DNA of 64,000 bases from Anodontia alba (GCA_964016985.1 OZ024830.1:63380550-63444549), one strand, 5' to 3'; positions 11,015 to 21,911 are shown, counted from the first letter of the stretch. The notes: a model not told the origin generated them from the sequence alone. A program made the numbers and translations.

Positions 11015-12865
11015 CAAGAGCTCCGCCAAGCGGGGCATTATATGCCCGTGGCAAGTAATAAGATGTAGCACATAAACTGGCTCCTGTATAATTCAGTGCT
11101 CTGGATATAAAATGTAAGTGGAATTACAAAAAAAAAAAATTAAAAAAATTCATTGGGGCATATCTCTGCTGATAGTTTGTGAACTGTAACCTACGGGTCC
11201 AAGCCGGCCCAGAAATTAAGGAGAAAGCGATTTCTCCCTCCTGGGAAAATAGGGAGAAGTTTGCTGCTTCTAGGGAGAAGTGCTTTCTGACGGAGGACAC
11301 ACCACAGAAGCATGGCTATATTATAAGCTCATATGAGCTGATTTGTTTTTCCTATACTTCAATATCGGACCAAACAATAACAAAACAAAAACAAACAACC
11401 AACCAAAAAAAAAAAATGCTGCAAGAATTTTTTTTGTAAACCTTTAACTTGCTTAATACTGATTTTATTTTTGTTCTTCAAGGGAGCCAAATCAGAAGAG
11501 TATTAAAAAAAAAAAAAAATTCAAAAAGAATTATTATTTATAAAGATTTAATAATGATAACCTTTCCTTGCAAATCTAATAAAAGAAGATGTTAAAAAAA
11601 AAAAAAAAAAATCAGTATCTTGCCCATATGACCAAAACTTTAGTTATTTGCAAAAAATATACCTATTATAAAATAAAATTTGCACACTATTACCTCTAAA
11701 CAATATGCTGCGAAAAGTTTACAAAAACTTTCAAAGGGGCATAAATCTGCAAATATTTGGTGCACTGTAACCTCGAAATAATATGTGCTGCTCCACATCA
11801 TCATGTAACTATTTATGAAGTTTCAGCTTGATCGGATGTAAACTGTAGGAGGATTTAGCCGAAAACAAAAAAAATTATAGAAATTTTCAAAGGGGTTTAA
11901 CTCTGCTAATATTTGGTGGACTGTAACCTTGAAACAATATGCGCTGCTCCACATCATGGTCTAACTACAAATCAAGTTTCAGCTTGATAGGATGTATACT
12001 GTAGGAGGATTTAGCCAGAAGTGAAAAATTAATAGAAATTTTCAAAGGGGTACAACTCTGCTAATATTTGGTGGACTGTAACCTCGAAACAATATGCGCT
12101 GCTCCACATCATGGTCTAACTACAAATCAAGTTTCAGCTTGATCGGATGTAAACTGTAGGAGTTAGCCGGAAACGAAAAGTCTACTGAAATTTTCAAAAG
12201 GGCATAACTCTGCTAATATTTGGTGGACTGTAACCTTGAAACAATATGCACTGCTCCACATCATGGTCTAACTATATATGAAGTTTCAGCTTGATCGGAT
12301 GTAAAATGGAGGAGGAGTTAACCGGAAATGAAAAGTTTACAGAAATTTTCTAAGGGGCATAACTCTGCAAACATTTGGTGGACTGTAACTTCAAAACAAT
12401 ATGCACTGCGCCACGTCATGGTCTAACTATACACCAAGTTTCAGCTTGATCGGATGTAAACTGTAGGAGGAGTTAGCCGGAAATGAAAAGTCTACTGAAA
12501 TTTTCAAAAGGGCATAACTCTGCTAATATTTGGTGGACTGTAACCTCGAAACAATATGCACTGCTCCACATCATGGTCTAACTGTATATGAAGTTTCAGC
12601 TTGATCGGATGTAAAATGTAGGAGGAGTTAACTGGAAATGAAAAGTTTACAGAAATTTTCTAAGGGGCATAACTCTGGAAATATTTGGTGGACTGTAACC
12701 TCGAAATAATATGCACTGCGCCACATCATGGTCTAACTATATACCATGTTTCAGCTTGATCGGATGTAAACTGTAGGAGGAGTTAGCCGGAAACGAAAAA
12801 GTTTATGGACGGACGGAGGCCATACCCCGTAACATGATACGTCCCGTTCTTCAAACGGGAGTATA
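11015..12865 (+). repeat. TR-F: hairpin-ended minisatellite element, ~155 bp monomer
   Basis: Starts CAAGAG with a stem-loop (CTCCGC-CAA-GCGGGG, one G:T pair), then CATTATATGCCCGTGGC. A degenerate A-rich part (11130-11700) precedes about seven monomers whose GGTGGACTGTAACCTCGAAA block is spaced ~155 bp, with CAGCTTGATCGGATGTAAA and GGAGTTAGCCGGAAA. The end is GACGGACGGAGG, then a stem-loop TACGTCCCGTT-CTTC-AAACGGGAGTATA and an A-run. It sits inside the DIRS RT gene. Confidence 0.9.
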
Positions 12866-13725
12866 AAAATGTTCTGAAAATACTCATACAATGATTAGTG
12901 TGCTGTAATCTTTGGGTTTTACAATAAACAAAAAGAAATCTGTTTTGGTTCCAGTTCAAACAATTATCTTTTTTGGTTTTGTGGTAGATTCTGTTCAGTT
13001 CATGGTTTTTCTCACAAAAGAGAAAGTGCAAAAAATTATTGATTTTGCAAACTTTTTGTTAGATGCAAAAAGCTTGACAGTCAGACAATTAGCTGGTTTC
13101 ATAGGCCTTATTATTAACACTTTTTTCACCATTCTTGAGGCACCACTACACTATAGAAATCTCGAAAGGGACAAAATTTTGGGTTAAAAAGATAGTGGAA
13201 ATTTTGATACCACTATAACAGTCAGATCAGGCTAAGCAAGAATTATTATGGTGGAAGATCAATGTTCAACAGAAAAATGGGAAAAGAATTAGACCACGTA
13301 AAATTGAATTTGTTTGTAAAACAGATGCCTCATCTTTTGGTTGGGGATATTATGATGTTGATTCTGGTAAAGAAGCAAATGGCAGATGGAACCAGTATGA
13401 AAAAGAATTTTCTATTAATTATCTAGAATTGTTAGCATTTTTTTATGCTTTACAATCTTTGTATTCCTCTTTGAGAAAAAAGGCATATAGAGATCCAGTC
13501 TGATAATGTTTCAGCAGTTTCCTATATTAATGATATGGGAGGAATGAATTCAAGAAAAATGGATATGTTGGTACATAATATTTGGGATTGGTGTGTATCC
13601 AAGGATATTTTTATTTCCGCTATACGCGTACCCGGATTATCCAATGTCAGGGCCGATTTTTTATCGAGACACTTTTCAGACTCGACAGAATGGGGGCTGA
13701 AAAGGCAGATTTTTTAAAGAATTTG
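12866..13725 (+). pseudogene. DIRS RT C-terminus and RNase H
   Basis: Immediately after TR-F the RT frame resumes (KCSENTHTMISVL, an in-frame TAA, then SLGFTINKKKSVLVPVQ). RNase H follows in shifted frames: TDASSFGWGYYDV near 13325, INYLELLAFFYAL near 13415, QSDNVSAVSYINDM near 13497, and VRADFLSRHFSDS near 13645. Frameshifts occur around 13186-13200 and 13485-13505, and a stop at 13715. It is non-functional. Confidence 0.8.
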
Positions 13726-14555
13726 TAAACAGTATTTTTTACCTGACATAGACCTTTTTGCATCCAGACTAAACAAGCAAATTAATACTTTTGTTTCTTG
13801 GTTTCCAGAACCTGGGGCATATAAAAAAGGCGCCTTTTCCTTTTCATGGAATGGGTTGTCTCCATATATTTTTGCTCCTTTCAATATGATCGGCAAAGTT
13901 GTCAATAAGATTATCCAAGATGAAGTAGAGAGGGCAATACTAATTGCCCCTCTTTGGAGATCTCAGGCATGGTTTCCACTGTTATTAAAAAATTTGATTT
14001 CTTATCCAATCAGGCTTCCTTGTCACAGAGACTTACTAACACTTCCCCACAACAAAGACAGAGTTCATCCACTGGCAAAGAAGTTAAAGATGGTCGCAGT
14101 AATGTTATCAGGGAACAGCTCAAAGGTCAAGGCCTTTCAGAACCAATTGCTGAGAGGAAAGGAACAAGAAAACAATACGGTTTGGCGTGGAACAAATGGT
14201 ATTTATGGTGTTTTATTAGGGGTCTCAATCCCTTTAGTACGTCTGAAAATATAGTTTTAATGTATTTGCATTTTTTGGTGAAGGAAGGAAAATCTTACTC
14301 TGTACTGAATACAATTAAATCCATGTTATTACAGACTCTTATATTTTTTGATAACAAATGGTGTAAAAATCCTTTTTTGTTGTCAAAAATGAAAGGTTTG
14401 TACAATTTGAATCACCAGCACCAAAATATTCTTTTACTTGGGATGTCTCCAAAGTACTTCATTATTTATGTTCTCTTGTCCCGTTATCAGAACTGTCGTT
14501 GAAGTTGTTGACTTTTAAGTTGACTGCTTTAATTGCTCTATCTACAGCTGTTAGA

Positions 14556-14842
14556 TTGATTGTGTTGGGGTTTAACGACACGTCAACCCTTGAGGGTCAT
14601 TTTGTGTCGTCTCCCAGAGAAAGGGAGAAAAGAGATAGAAGAGAGAGTAGAGGAGATGAAAGAGAGGGACAGGGAAGAAAGAGGAACAGGAATGAAAGTG
14701 AAGAAACAGAAGAAATAAAAACATTCCCCCTCTACCCTTACCCACTACAAGGATAGCAGGCCTTGCCCAACTGTAAGCCAATATCAGTTGGACGCCCCGG
14801 TGATGCAAGATACACAGCACCTTCGCACCACCCGACCACCCC
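14556..14842 (-). repeat. SINE S4 with 14-bp target duplication
   Basis: Flanked by CTACAGCTGTTAGA at 14542-14555 and 14843-14856. On the minus strand it ends GACGTGTCGTTAAACCCCA plus an A-rich tail, a 3' end I associate with molluscan SINEs. Its body contains an almost pure purine tract on the plus strand (about 14614-14724). It splits the recombinase of the DIRS element at its first catalytic Arg. Confidence 0.8.
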
Positions 14843-14877
14843 CTACAGCTGTTAGAGCTCAGACTTTAGCAATCTCA

Positions 14878-15079
14878 GTCATTTTGTTCTTGTGTTTTTC
14901 AGTCCTTTTAGTATTGCGATTACCTCGCTTGGGGAAGAGAGAGCTAATCTTAGTGATTTTCGTACGTTTGTTCGATTTGTGCTTGTTTGGATTTGTTGGT
15001 TTCCTCTTCCTCTTGGGGTCTGGGAAGGGCTGCGGTTTGTGATTGTGGCACTCCCTGGACTTTTCTCTTACCTTTTTTT
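14878..15079 (+). mobile_element. F2e: 3' fragment of retroelement family F2
   Basis: Nearly identical to the last ~200 bases of the element at 60963-62182: begins GTCATTTTGTTCTTGTG and ends CTTACC plus T-run. It has a perfect splice-acceptor-like GTGTTTTTCAG at its start. 5' truncation with a fixed 3' end is what target-primed insertion leaves. The host DIRS recombinase resumes right after it. Confidence 0.85.
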
Positions 15080-15554
15080 AGAAGCATTAAATCTAGACTT
15101 GATGAGGGTAATGGATGAGAAAGTTGTGTTTCTTTTTAAAGATTTGCTAAAAACTTCTAAACAGGGAAAAAGTTTTAGTTTGGAGCTCAGACATTATGAC
15201 AATGAAAACATTTGTGTCATGCACACCCTATTAGAATATATTGACAGAACAAAGTCATGCAGGAAGTCTCGAAAGTTGTTGGTCTCATACTGCTCATTCA
15301 AAGCAGTTTGTTCTAGTACAATTGCTAGATGGCTGAAGTCTGTCCTTGAACAGTCTGGTATTGATGCCAGTGTTTTTAAAGCACATTCTTTCAGATCTGC
15401 TTCTGTTTCCGCAGCTCTTTTTCATGGTTGTTCCATAAAGGAAATCTTAAAGACTGCTGATTGGTCATCAGCTAAAAACTTTTATAAGTTCCAATTTCGA
15501 GATACTGGAGTGCAAAATTTAAATTTTGCAGAGGCAGTTTTGAGTGGTACATAA

Positions 15555-15700
15555 AGTTTTGATCTATAAACAATATATTGATACAGTTATCAGTAGTAAT
15601 TATAGAATTGTTGTAGCCGAGACAGTAAGGGTAATTTTTAAGACTTAGTTGTAGCTAATAACAAGGCATTAGTAATTACCCCTATATTAATATTAAATCC

Positions 15701-15739
<39 letters not shown>

Positions 15740-15879
15740 TATCAGGATCAACTGTATGGGTAATTTTTGCCCAGATATATACTAAAACCTGTCTAAAAGT
15801 TCATCCTTATTTTATTTTACTAAAGATGATCTAATATATGGGTTTTTATAAAGTTTTGTTGCCTTAATTTAAAGATGCT
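15555..15879. other. DIRS 3' untranslated region with (AT)n
   Basis: No reading frame of interest. It contains an (AT)16 run at 15703-15735 and AT-rich sequence leading to the internal complementary region. Confidence 0.65.
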
Positions 15880-15992
15880 AAGTATACATGGGAACGCTGG
15901 AGGCTTTACGGAAAATAATGACCCCTCATCCAAGCGTTTTGTGAGGGATGAGGGGCATTATTGGAGTTAAAGCCGGAGGCTGACCATGTATA
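15880..15992. repeat. DIRS internal complementary region
   Basis: The first half (about 15880-15926) is the reverse complement of the left terminus (5957-6003). The second half (about 15926-15992) is the reverse complement of the right terminus (about 16234-16302). It thus holds a complementary copy of the two ends joined, the hallmark used by DIRS elements to form their circular intermediate. Confidence 0.85.
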
Positions 15993-16096
15993 CGACCCAC
16001 CTCAAAAAGTTATTTACATGTACTTTCTTGTTTTGGATGCATAATTTCATCCTCTTGTTTTTCTGGGAGACCCACCCTAATATAATGTTTGGCAAC

Positions 16097-16302
16097 AAAA
16101 CTTGCTTTTAATTATGAACAGCTGATTTCGACTTCCGATATTTATCCGTAATGTCACGTGGGTTTGTCAGATTTGTTTGCTTAAAAGAGCATAGTATTTC
16201 TTCACATTCAAGTATAATGCTAAGTATACATGGTCAGCCTCCGACTTTAACTCCAATAATGCCCCTCATCCCTCACAAAACGCTTCGATGAAAGGTCATT
16301 AT
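16097..16302 (-). repeat. DIRS right terminal repeat
   Basis: Inverted copy of the left terminal repeat up to CCATGTATAC, followed by a terminus of its own (GTCAGCCTCCGACTTTAAC to about TCATTAT). The unique terminus is matched by the internal complementary region, which sets the element end at about 16302. Confidence 0.8.
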
Positions 16303-17753
16303 GTGACCTTTGGCCCACATTTCTAAAAAAAAGTATTTCAAAATACAAATAATTGATAATGAAAAAAAATTATTGATAGCTGCCGATAGTGGGCTCATCC
16401 GATTAGTTTTGGATGATTTTGATTAATCGGCACAACACTATTTGCGATAGCATGTAAGAGAGCTTTAATTGATTTTGATTAAAATATGTTTCACTTAACA
16501 GCCATAACATTCAAGATCACTTAATACAGACAGCAATGACCTTTTTTGGTGTGGGGTTACTGAATTTAACTGAAAAACAATGAAAAAAGAGAGTCATGAA
16601 GAAGAAATGGGACTGCTATTTTATGGGAGTAGGACTCCTACTTTTTGGCTGGGACTCCTATTTTGTATAGAAGGGGAGTCCCGGACTCCTACCTTTAAAA
16701 TCCTAGTGAGAACACTGGCTTGTGATAATTCTTCCTAAACCTCTTCCTAGATCTACCTCAGAAACAAGATCTAGATAAAATATAGAAAGTTGTTCTATCT
16801 GAAAAGAGCCATGGTTTCGTTTCCTAGATGTCCTCTTTTGTCAGTATAGATGAATCTGTTGCCAGGTAACAACCGGGTAACTAGATTGAAGATTAGCTGC
16901 TTGATTAACAGCATCTACCCAGTGCACTAGGTGCTTGGTGAACTGGATGACTAGTTGAGATTCTCCAAAGTGAAGCTCCTATCTGACACTAGATGTGTGG
17001 AGCTGACCGGGTGACCAGTTACCTGGTGACCGGAATGGTCACCTGGTGAAATAGCTTAAAGATAACTCTGATCTGACAATAGGCGTCTAGAGCTGACCGG
17101 GGGACCAGAAGGATACCTGGCAAACCAGAGGCTGCCACAGCTGTCTGTATTTCTCCGTGTGAGACTGACGTATCTATCTGCACAGGACTGGTACTTGGGG
17201 GGGCTCATTTGATCGTAAATCGTCAGAGACCCCTGTATCTAAGTGGTAGCCATCGCCACTTGTAATCTCACCTCCCTGGGAAGTGGCAGGATCTTGGTCA
17301 GAAAGTACTTCTCATAGAACCAGGAGAATGTCTGGAACTGCTCTTTTTTTTTTTTTTTATTTCCCCATGGTGTTCCTACCTTGATAAGAAAATGAAAGAC
17401 GGCTTTATACCAGGTAGCTTCCAACTAGATACTGCAGTAATCACACTTATTAGAGACGCAGCAATTAAAACATGAAAGACAATTAGGGTGTGTATCCCAA
17501 GAAGCCTTATTATGACCGCAAATTCAACAAGATTGGGACTGGGGCATGACTACAAGTCAGAGTGACAAATGTCTAAGACAAAGGGGAAAATTTTCCAAAA
17601 TACATTATTGATATAAAGCAAAAAATGCTAAAATACAATGCAGGAGATATTTCTCCCACAAAAGGGACAGCAAATAGAGATAAAATCACCATTGGAAAAA
17701 GATTTTTAAATGTCCTTCCAATATGGTGCAAGATTAATTACTGACTCACAACT
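16303..17753. other. Intergenic, decayed repeats, no gene seen
   Basis: Two diverged ~105-bp units (about 16965-17070 and 17075-17130) share 'GGAGCTGACCGGG.GACCAG'. GGTGACC/GGTCACC motifs cluster at 17000-17050. A T-run lies at 17345-17358. No frame or RNA gene that I can support. Confidence 0.5.
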
Positions 17754-17763
17754 GCTAGTGACT

Positions 17764-18058
17764 GTTGTTAGTTAGTGTTGAGGTTTTACAGCCCAATGGG
17801 GTCACGTCGAGCACAGTCAGTTTACTTAACCACACGTTTATTGGGCAGGCTTAGTCCTCTAAGCGGTTAACCAGTATCTTTCATATTCTTTCGAGGGAAA
17901 CAGACAACTGCCCTTCTTGAATCAGTGGAAGGGGGAGAATGACCGTAGAAAATATTTCATGATCAATCTCCACGAAAGAATGTTGCCGACCTCAGCAGGG
18001 GTTGAACCTGCAACCTGGTTTCCAGTCGGATGCGCATCCAATTGAGCCACCGAAGCCG
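17764..18058 (-). repeat. SINE S3 (tRNA-derived)
   Basis: On the minus strand it starts CCGGCTTCGGTGGCTCAATT with an A-box-like TGGCTCAATTGG, and a B box GGTTCAACCCC. It ends GGGCTGTAAAACCTCAAC, sharing GGGCTGTAAAACC with SINE S2. Imperfect 10-bp duplications GCTAGTGACT (17754-17763) and GCTAGAGACT (18059-18068) flank it. Confidence 0.75.
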
Positions 18059-18606
18059 GCTAGAGACTACTGACACTGGTGCATGTGTGCATATGATTTG
18101 TCCCTTTATGTACTGAGATTCTACGGCCAAAACTCATGGGAAATACATGTACATGCTGTCATTAAATGTTTGGGAACATATATTTGTATTCAAACTATCA
18201 TCCTGAAAAGGTATGTGCTCAAAAAACAAAGTTATTTTGTATAATTTTATATTAAAAATTAAATTTTAAAACTGTAAAATTGATTTTAATGAGCATCCCT
18301 ACCATATATTCTACTTATTGCTAATCCCTGTTAGCTCCCCGCAGAAATTAGGTATGATGACTGAGAGGTTCTCTCCAGTATGGGAGGATCTTTGTGCATA
18401 CAGTGATAGCGTAGATCACATTTGGTCATGTGAATCACCCATTTTTTTCCTTACAGAGGTTCTCTCCTATATGGGAGAATCTTTGTGCATACAGTGGTAG
18501 CGTAGATCACATTCGGTCATGTGAATCACCCATTTTTTTCCTTATAGAGGTTCTCTCCTATATGGGAGGATCTTTGTGCATATAGTGATAGCGTAGATCA
18601 CATTCG

Positions 18607-19036
18607 CAGGGATCAATTTTAGCACTTGCTAACTTGCTAAATGCTGGTTAATTTCCTCAAAAAGCAAGCTGCAATTTCCATCACTTGCTAATTCTAGCAA
18701 GTTGGAAAGATTCTCTTTAATTGGCAGAACCTGTGGCATTGTTGCTGAAGTTTTGCAATTTCTTTTCCAAAAGCAATGATGTTATTTTTCCCAGAAAACA
18801 GGTTTTGACATTACAATCAAATTTGCATGTAATGTCAAAACCTGTTTTCTGGGAAAAATAAGAAACATATTTTAAAATGTCTGCTGAAATTTTTACCCAG
18901 AGTGCTAAGGTTTAAAGCCACATTTAACAGTGTTTATAAGTGTGAAAAAGCAAGTTGGCTGAAAGGTTTAGCAAGTAAAAAATAATGCCACTTGCTAATT
19001 TTAGCAAGCTGTCAACAAAGTTAAATTTGAACCCTG
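18607..19036. mobile_element. CAGGG-ended non-autonomous DNA element, 430 bp, 5-bp duplication
   Basis: Ends are CAGGGATCAATTTTAG and its imperfect complement TAAATTTGAACCCTG. ATTCG is duplicated on both sides (18602-18606 and 19037-19041); the neighbouring 91-bp repeat copies show the empty site. The interior repeats ACTTGCTAA and TTAGCAAG as small hairpins. CAGGG termini recall hAT elements, but those usually make 8-bp duplications, so the superfamily is open. No coding capacity. Confidence 0.8.
18782..18862. repeat. Fold-back hairpin (AACAGGTTTTGACATT family)
   Basis: TTATTTTTCCCAGAAAACAG, then GTTTTGACATTACA, is followed after a short loop by its near-perfect complement. Related hairpins occur at 45077-45203, 46335-46430, 54408-54541 and 59735-59853. 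It is nested in the CAGGG element. Confidence 0.8.
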
Positions 19037-19181
19037 ATTCGGTCATGTGAATCACCCAGTTTCTTCCTTATATACATGTATCTATAGGATGGGAACCTCC
19101 CAATAGAATATAATAGAATAGAATATGTAATAGAATAGGTATTCTCATTAAAATCAATTTTACACTTTTAAAAATTAAATT

Positions 19182-19541
19182 TTAATGTTTCCCATACCAA
19201 CCGTATATTCTACTTATTGCTAGAATCATAAATTTAATTACAAAAACTTCATTCAGAGGTATGAAGTTAAAGTAAGCCCAAGAGAAAGAGAGAGCTCTTA
19301 ACTCATGTGCCCTGATTTTAAGGTGAGGCAAACGTCTCTTAGAAATGGACTGATAAGCCATTTTTATGGCAAACTTTACCCAGTTAGAAATTGTAGACTT
19401 TTTAATGTTATGATTTCCTTCTGTGGGTATGAAAAGTCTAATTCTGGAACCCCTTAAAGATTTTGTCTTTTTGAGATAGATTTTTATAGCTCTCATTGGA
19501 CAAAGAATAGCCGTTTTGATGCACAAACTGCTATCTCGCAA
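19182..19541 (-). pseudogene. Second DIRS tyrosine recombinase fragment
   Basis: About 115 codons related to the C-terminal half of DIRS recombinases: CPMRAIKIYLKKTKSLRGS, RLFIPTEGNHNIKKSTISNW, then RAHELRALSFSWAYFN, which has the His-x-x-Arg catalytic pair, and IPLNEVF. The expected downstream Trp/His and Tyr part is not recognisable. It belongs to a different DIRS family from the element at 5956-16302. Only this part of the element remains recognisable here. Nearby inverted AT-rich stretches (18255-18295 vs 19140-19175) may be remains of its terminal repeats. Confidence 0.75.
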
Positions 19542-19655
19542 ATTAAGCGCTAAGGTACTATTTTGCTCTTTTCTCAGAAAAATAAGTTTTCATACAGCAC
19601 TCGAGTTGTCTCCTCTAATGGAAATAATGACCGTCTGTTAGATCGCAAATCTGCT

Positions 19656-19692
<37 letters not shown>
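19656..19692 (+). repeat. Run of 37 G
   Basis: Uninterrupted guanines. It could form a G-quadruplex and is prone to assembly and replication error. The glycine frame across it is not a gene. Confidence 0.95.
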
Positions 19693-19693
<1 letters not shown>

Positions 19694-20480
19694 AACAAAA
19701 AAAACAGCAAGCGCATTTGTTTTCATACAGAGTGAAAAAAAAAATCAATAGCAAATGAGGCAAATAAAAGAATGTGCACGAGTTACACAGAAAAATAAAG
19801 AAAGAAGGTACAACCATGAGACATCCGAATTTGTCCTATACCCCCACCGACTTGGACAAATTCAAAGACAACACTTCAAAAACAATTTGCAAATTATTTG
19901 CGGTTACAAGTTAGAAGACTTCCTTTTCCAGTATGTTGACATATCTTAATTAATCAAAGCCACAATTGGTGTCTTCAGTATGTGTCTTTCACAGGTATTC
20001 CTGTATTTTTCACAGGTATTTCAGTAGATTCCGGTATTTCAGTAAATCTTGTATATAGGCCAATCGTATGGGGCCGTACAATTAGTCAATATAGGCTATT
20101 CGTATGGGGCCGTACAAATAGCCACTGCCTTTCTGAAAACTGCTATACTTAGGATAAATATGGTAACAGCCAGTCTTGATTTTTTCAAGAGTCAAATTGG
20201 CAGTTACTTATTTTTGACACACAGATCAAGCTGCGTTGCAACAGTGAGCAGATCGCTCAAGGCGATTTCTGGTGCATGGTTAGTATTAGGCCAAAACAAA
20301 ATATACCTGTGGTTCAAGTCACCCGACCATGTCTAATTTCTGCTCCCGACCCTAAACATTTTTTTTTTGCACCTGTTGATCATTTAACATTTTATACGGT
20401 TCAGGTCGATAATTTTTTTCCATCGTTCCGGGTTTTATTGGACCATTTTCAATCTGTGAAACTACTTCCTGAAAACTGAA
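19693..20480. other. Intergenic, no gene seen
   Basis: Contains two direct copies of a ~40-bp unit with CGTATGGGGCCGTACAA (about 20052-20078 and 20088-20118), itself partly palindromic. Otherwise unremarkable AT-rich sequence; short frames show no domain. Confidence 0.5.
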
Positions 20481-20481
20481 A

Positions 20482-21911
20482 CAAGAGGCCCACGGCCCAC
20501 GGCCCACGGGTCGCTCACCTGAGTGACATAGCCACTGCAGATATGCAGATGTTATGCAACATTTTTCCAATCCTGTCATCGCAACTAATGAAAAGATCAT
20601 CATTTAAGCAGTTCTTAATTTTGAAGAAGAATATATATGGCATGTCAGTCAATGGAGCGTGATCATTTGAACAAACTCTAAATGGCGGCCAGCTTGGATT
20701 TACGATCGGCACGATTTTAGCTATTTTTGATCTACGAGTCACCCCAATGCTTCCTACTAAGTTTTGAGTCAACTGGCCTTTCGGTTCAGGAGAAGAAGCG
20801 AAAAATAGATTTTCAAGATGGCCGCCATGGCGACCATCTTGGATATCCGATTGGCAGATGGCTGCCATGGCCGCCATCTTGGATATCGGATTGGCACGAT
20901 TTTAGCTATTTTTGATCTTCCCAATGTCTCCTACCAAGTTTGGGGTCAATTGGGCTTTCGGTGCAGGAGAAGAAGCTAAATATAGATTTTCAAGATGGAT
21001 GCTATGGTGGCCATCTGGGGATTTCGGATCAGAACGATTTTAGATATTTTTGATCTACAAGTCACCCTGATGCTTCCTACTAAGTTTCGAGTCAATTGAC
21101 TTTTGGGTTTAGGAGAAGAAGCGAAAAATAGATTTTCAAGATAGCCCCCGTGGCGGCTATCTTGGATTTACGATCAGCATGATTTTAGCTATTTTTGATC
21201 TACAAGTCTCCCAAATGCTTCCTACCAAGTTTCGAGTCAACTGGCCTTTCGGTTCAGGAAAAGAAGCGAAAAATAGATTTTCAAGATGGCTGCCATGGCG
21301 CCCATCCTGGATTTCCGATCGGCACGATATTAGCTATTTTTGATCTACAAGTCACCCCGATGCTTCCTAGCAAGTTTGGAGTCAACTGGCCTTTCGGTTC
21401 GGGAGAAGCGAAAAATAGATTTTCAAGATGGCTGCAATGGCGGCCATCTTGGATTTCCGATAGGCACGATTTTAGCTATTTTTGATCTTTAAGTCACCCC
21501 AATGCTTCCTACCTAGTTTGGAGTCAATTGGCTTTTGGGTTTAGGAGTAGAAGCGAAAAATAAATTTTCAAGATGGCCGCCATCTTGGATTTCCGATTGG
21601 CACGATTTTAGCTACTTTTTATCTACAAGTCACCCTGATGCTTCCTAGCAAGTTTGGAGTCAATTGGCCTTTCGGTTCAGGAGAAGAAGCGAAAAATAGA
21701 TTATCAAGATGGCGGCCATCTTGGATTTCTGATCGGAACGATTTTAGCTATTTTTGATCTACAAGTCACCCCGATGCTTCTTACTAAGTATCAAGTCAAT
21801 TGGCCCAGGGGTGTAGGAGGAGTAGGCTTTTAAAGCACGACGGACAACGCACAACAGACATAGACTGACCACAATAGCTCACCATGAGCACTTCGTGCTC
21901 AGGTGAGCTAA
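20482..21911 (+). repeat. TR-C: hairpin-ended minisatellite element, ~145 bp monomer
   Basis: Starts CAAGAGGCCCACGGCCCACG (a GGCCCAC triplication with a possible GGCCC/GGGTC stem) and TCGCTCACCTGAGTGAC. It has eight or so monomers with CAAGATGGCCGCCATCTTGG variants, CACGATTTTAGCTATTTTTG, TCACCCCGATGCTTCCTA and TTTCGGTTCAGGAGAAGAAG. The 3' stem-loop at about 21876-21911 is TAGCTCACC-A-TGAGCAC / GTGCTCA-GGTGAGCTA, then ACAA; the last ~20 bases are duplicated to about 21932. The 5' and 3' termini match those of TR-B although the monomers are only partly alike. Confidence 0.9.

Larger units (their letters stand above)
13726..15554 (+). pseudogene. DIRS tyrosine recombinase and linker
   Basis: 13740-13930 gives DIDLFASRLNKQ and FSWNGLSPYIFAPFN, a region found between RNase H and recombinase in DIRS elements. 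From 13954 a second overlapping frame encodes the recombinase (KGTRKQYGLAWNKWYLWC; NPFSTSENIVLMYLHFLVKE). After a shift near 14480 comes LLTFKLTALIALSTAVR, whose Arg is the expected first catalytic residue. That point is split by SINE S4 and the F2e fragment. The C-terminal part (15085-15554) has KAHSFRSASVSAAL (His-x-x-Arg) and ADWSSAKNFYKFQFRD, with its final Tyr candidate in FYKFQFRD. Multiple breaks make it inactive. Confidence 0.8.
5956..16302 (+). mobile_element. DIRS-like (tyrosine recombinase) retrotransposon with nested insertions
   Basis: The order is left terminal repeat, gag with RG-rich tail, reverse transcriptase plus RNase H, tyrosine recombinase, internal complementary region and inverted right terminal repeat. 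This is the DIRS plan, not LTR or LINE. The element would be about 5.2 kb without its guests: TR-B (6397-9191) with SINE S2 inside, TR-F (11015-12865), SINE S4 (14556-14842) and a retroelement 3' fragment (about 14878-15079). Each guest interrupts a coding part, and extra stops and frameshifts are present, so this copy is dead. DIRS elements replicate through a circular DNA and integrate by recombinase without target duplication; none is seen. Confidence 0.85.
18340..19075 (+). repeat. ~91-bp tandem repeat, interrupted
   Basis: Unit: GAGGTTCTCTCCTATATGGG, GATCTTTGTGCATA, GCGTAGATCACATTCGGTCA, GTGAATCACCCATTTTTTTC. Three copies lie at 18362-18606; the last is interrupted by the element at 18607-19036 and resumes at 19037. 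Open frames here are repeat read-through. Confidence 0.8.

Noticed and set aside
19563..19751. Poly-glycine frame
   Set aside because: Translation of the 37-G run.
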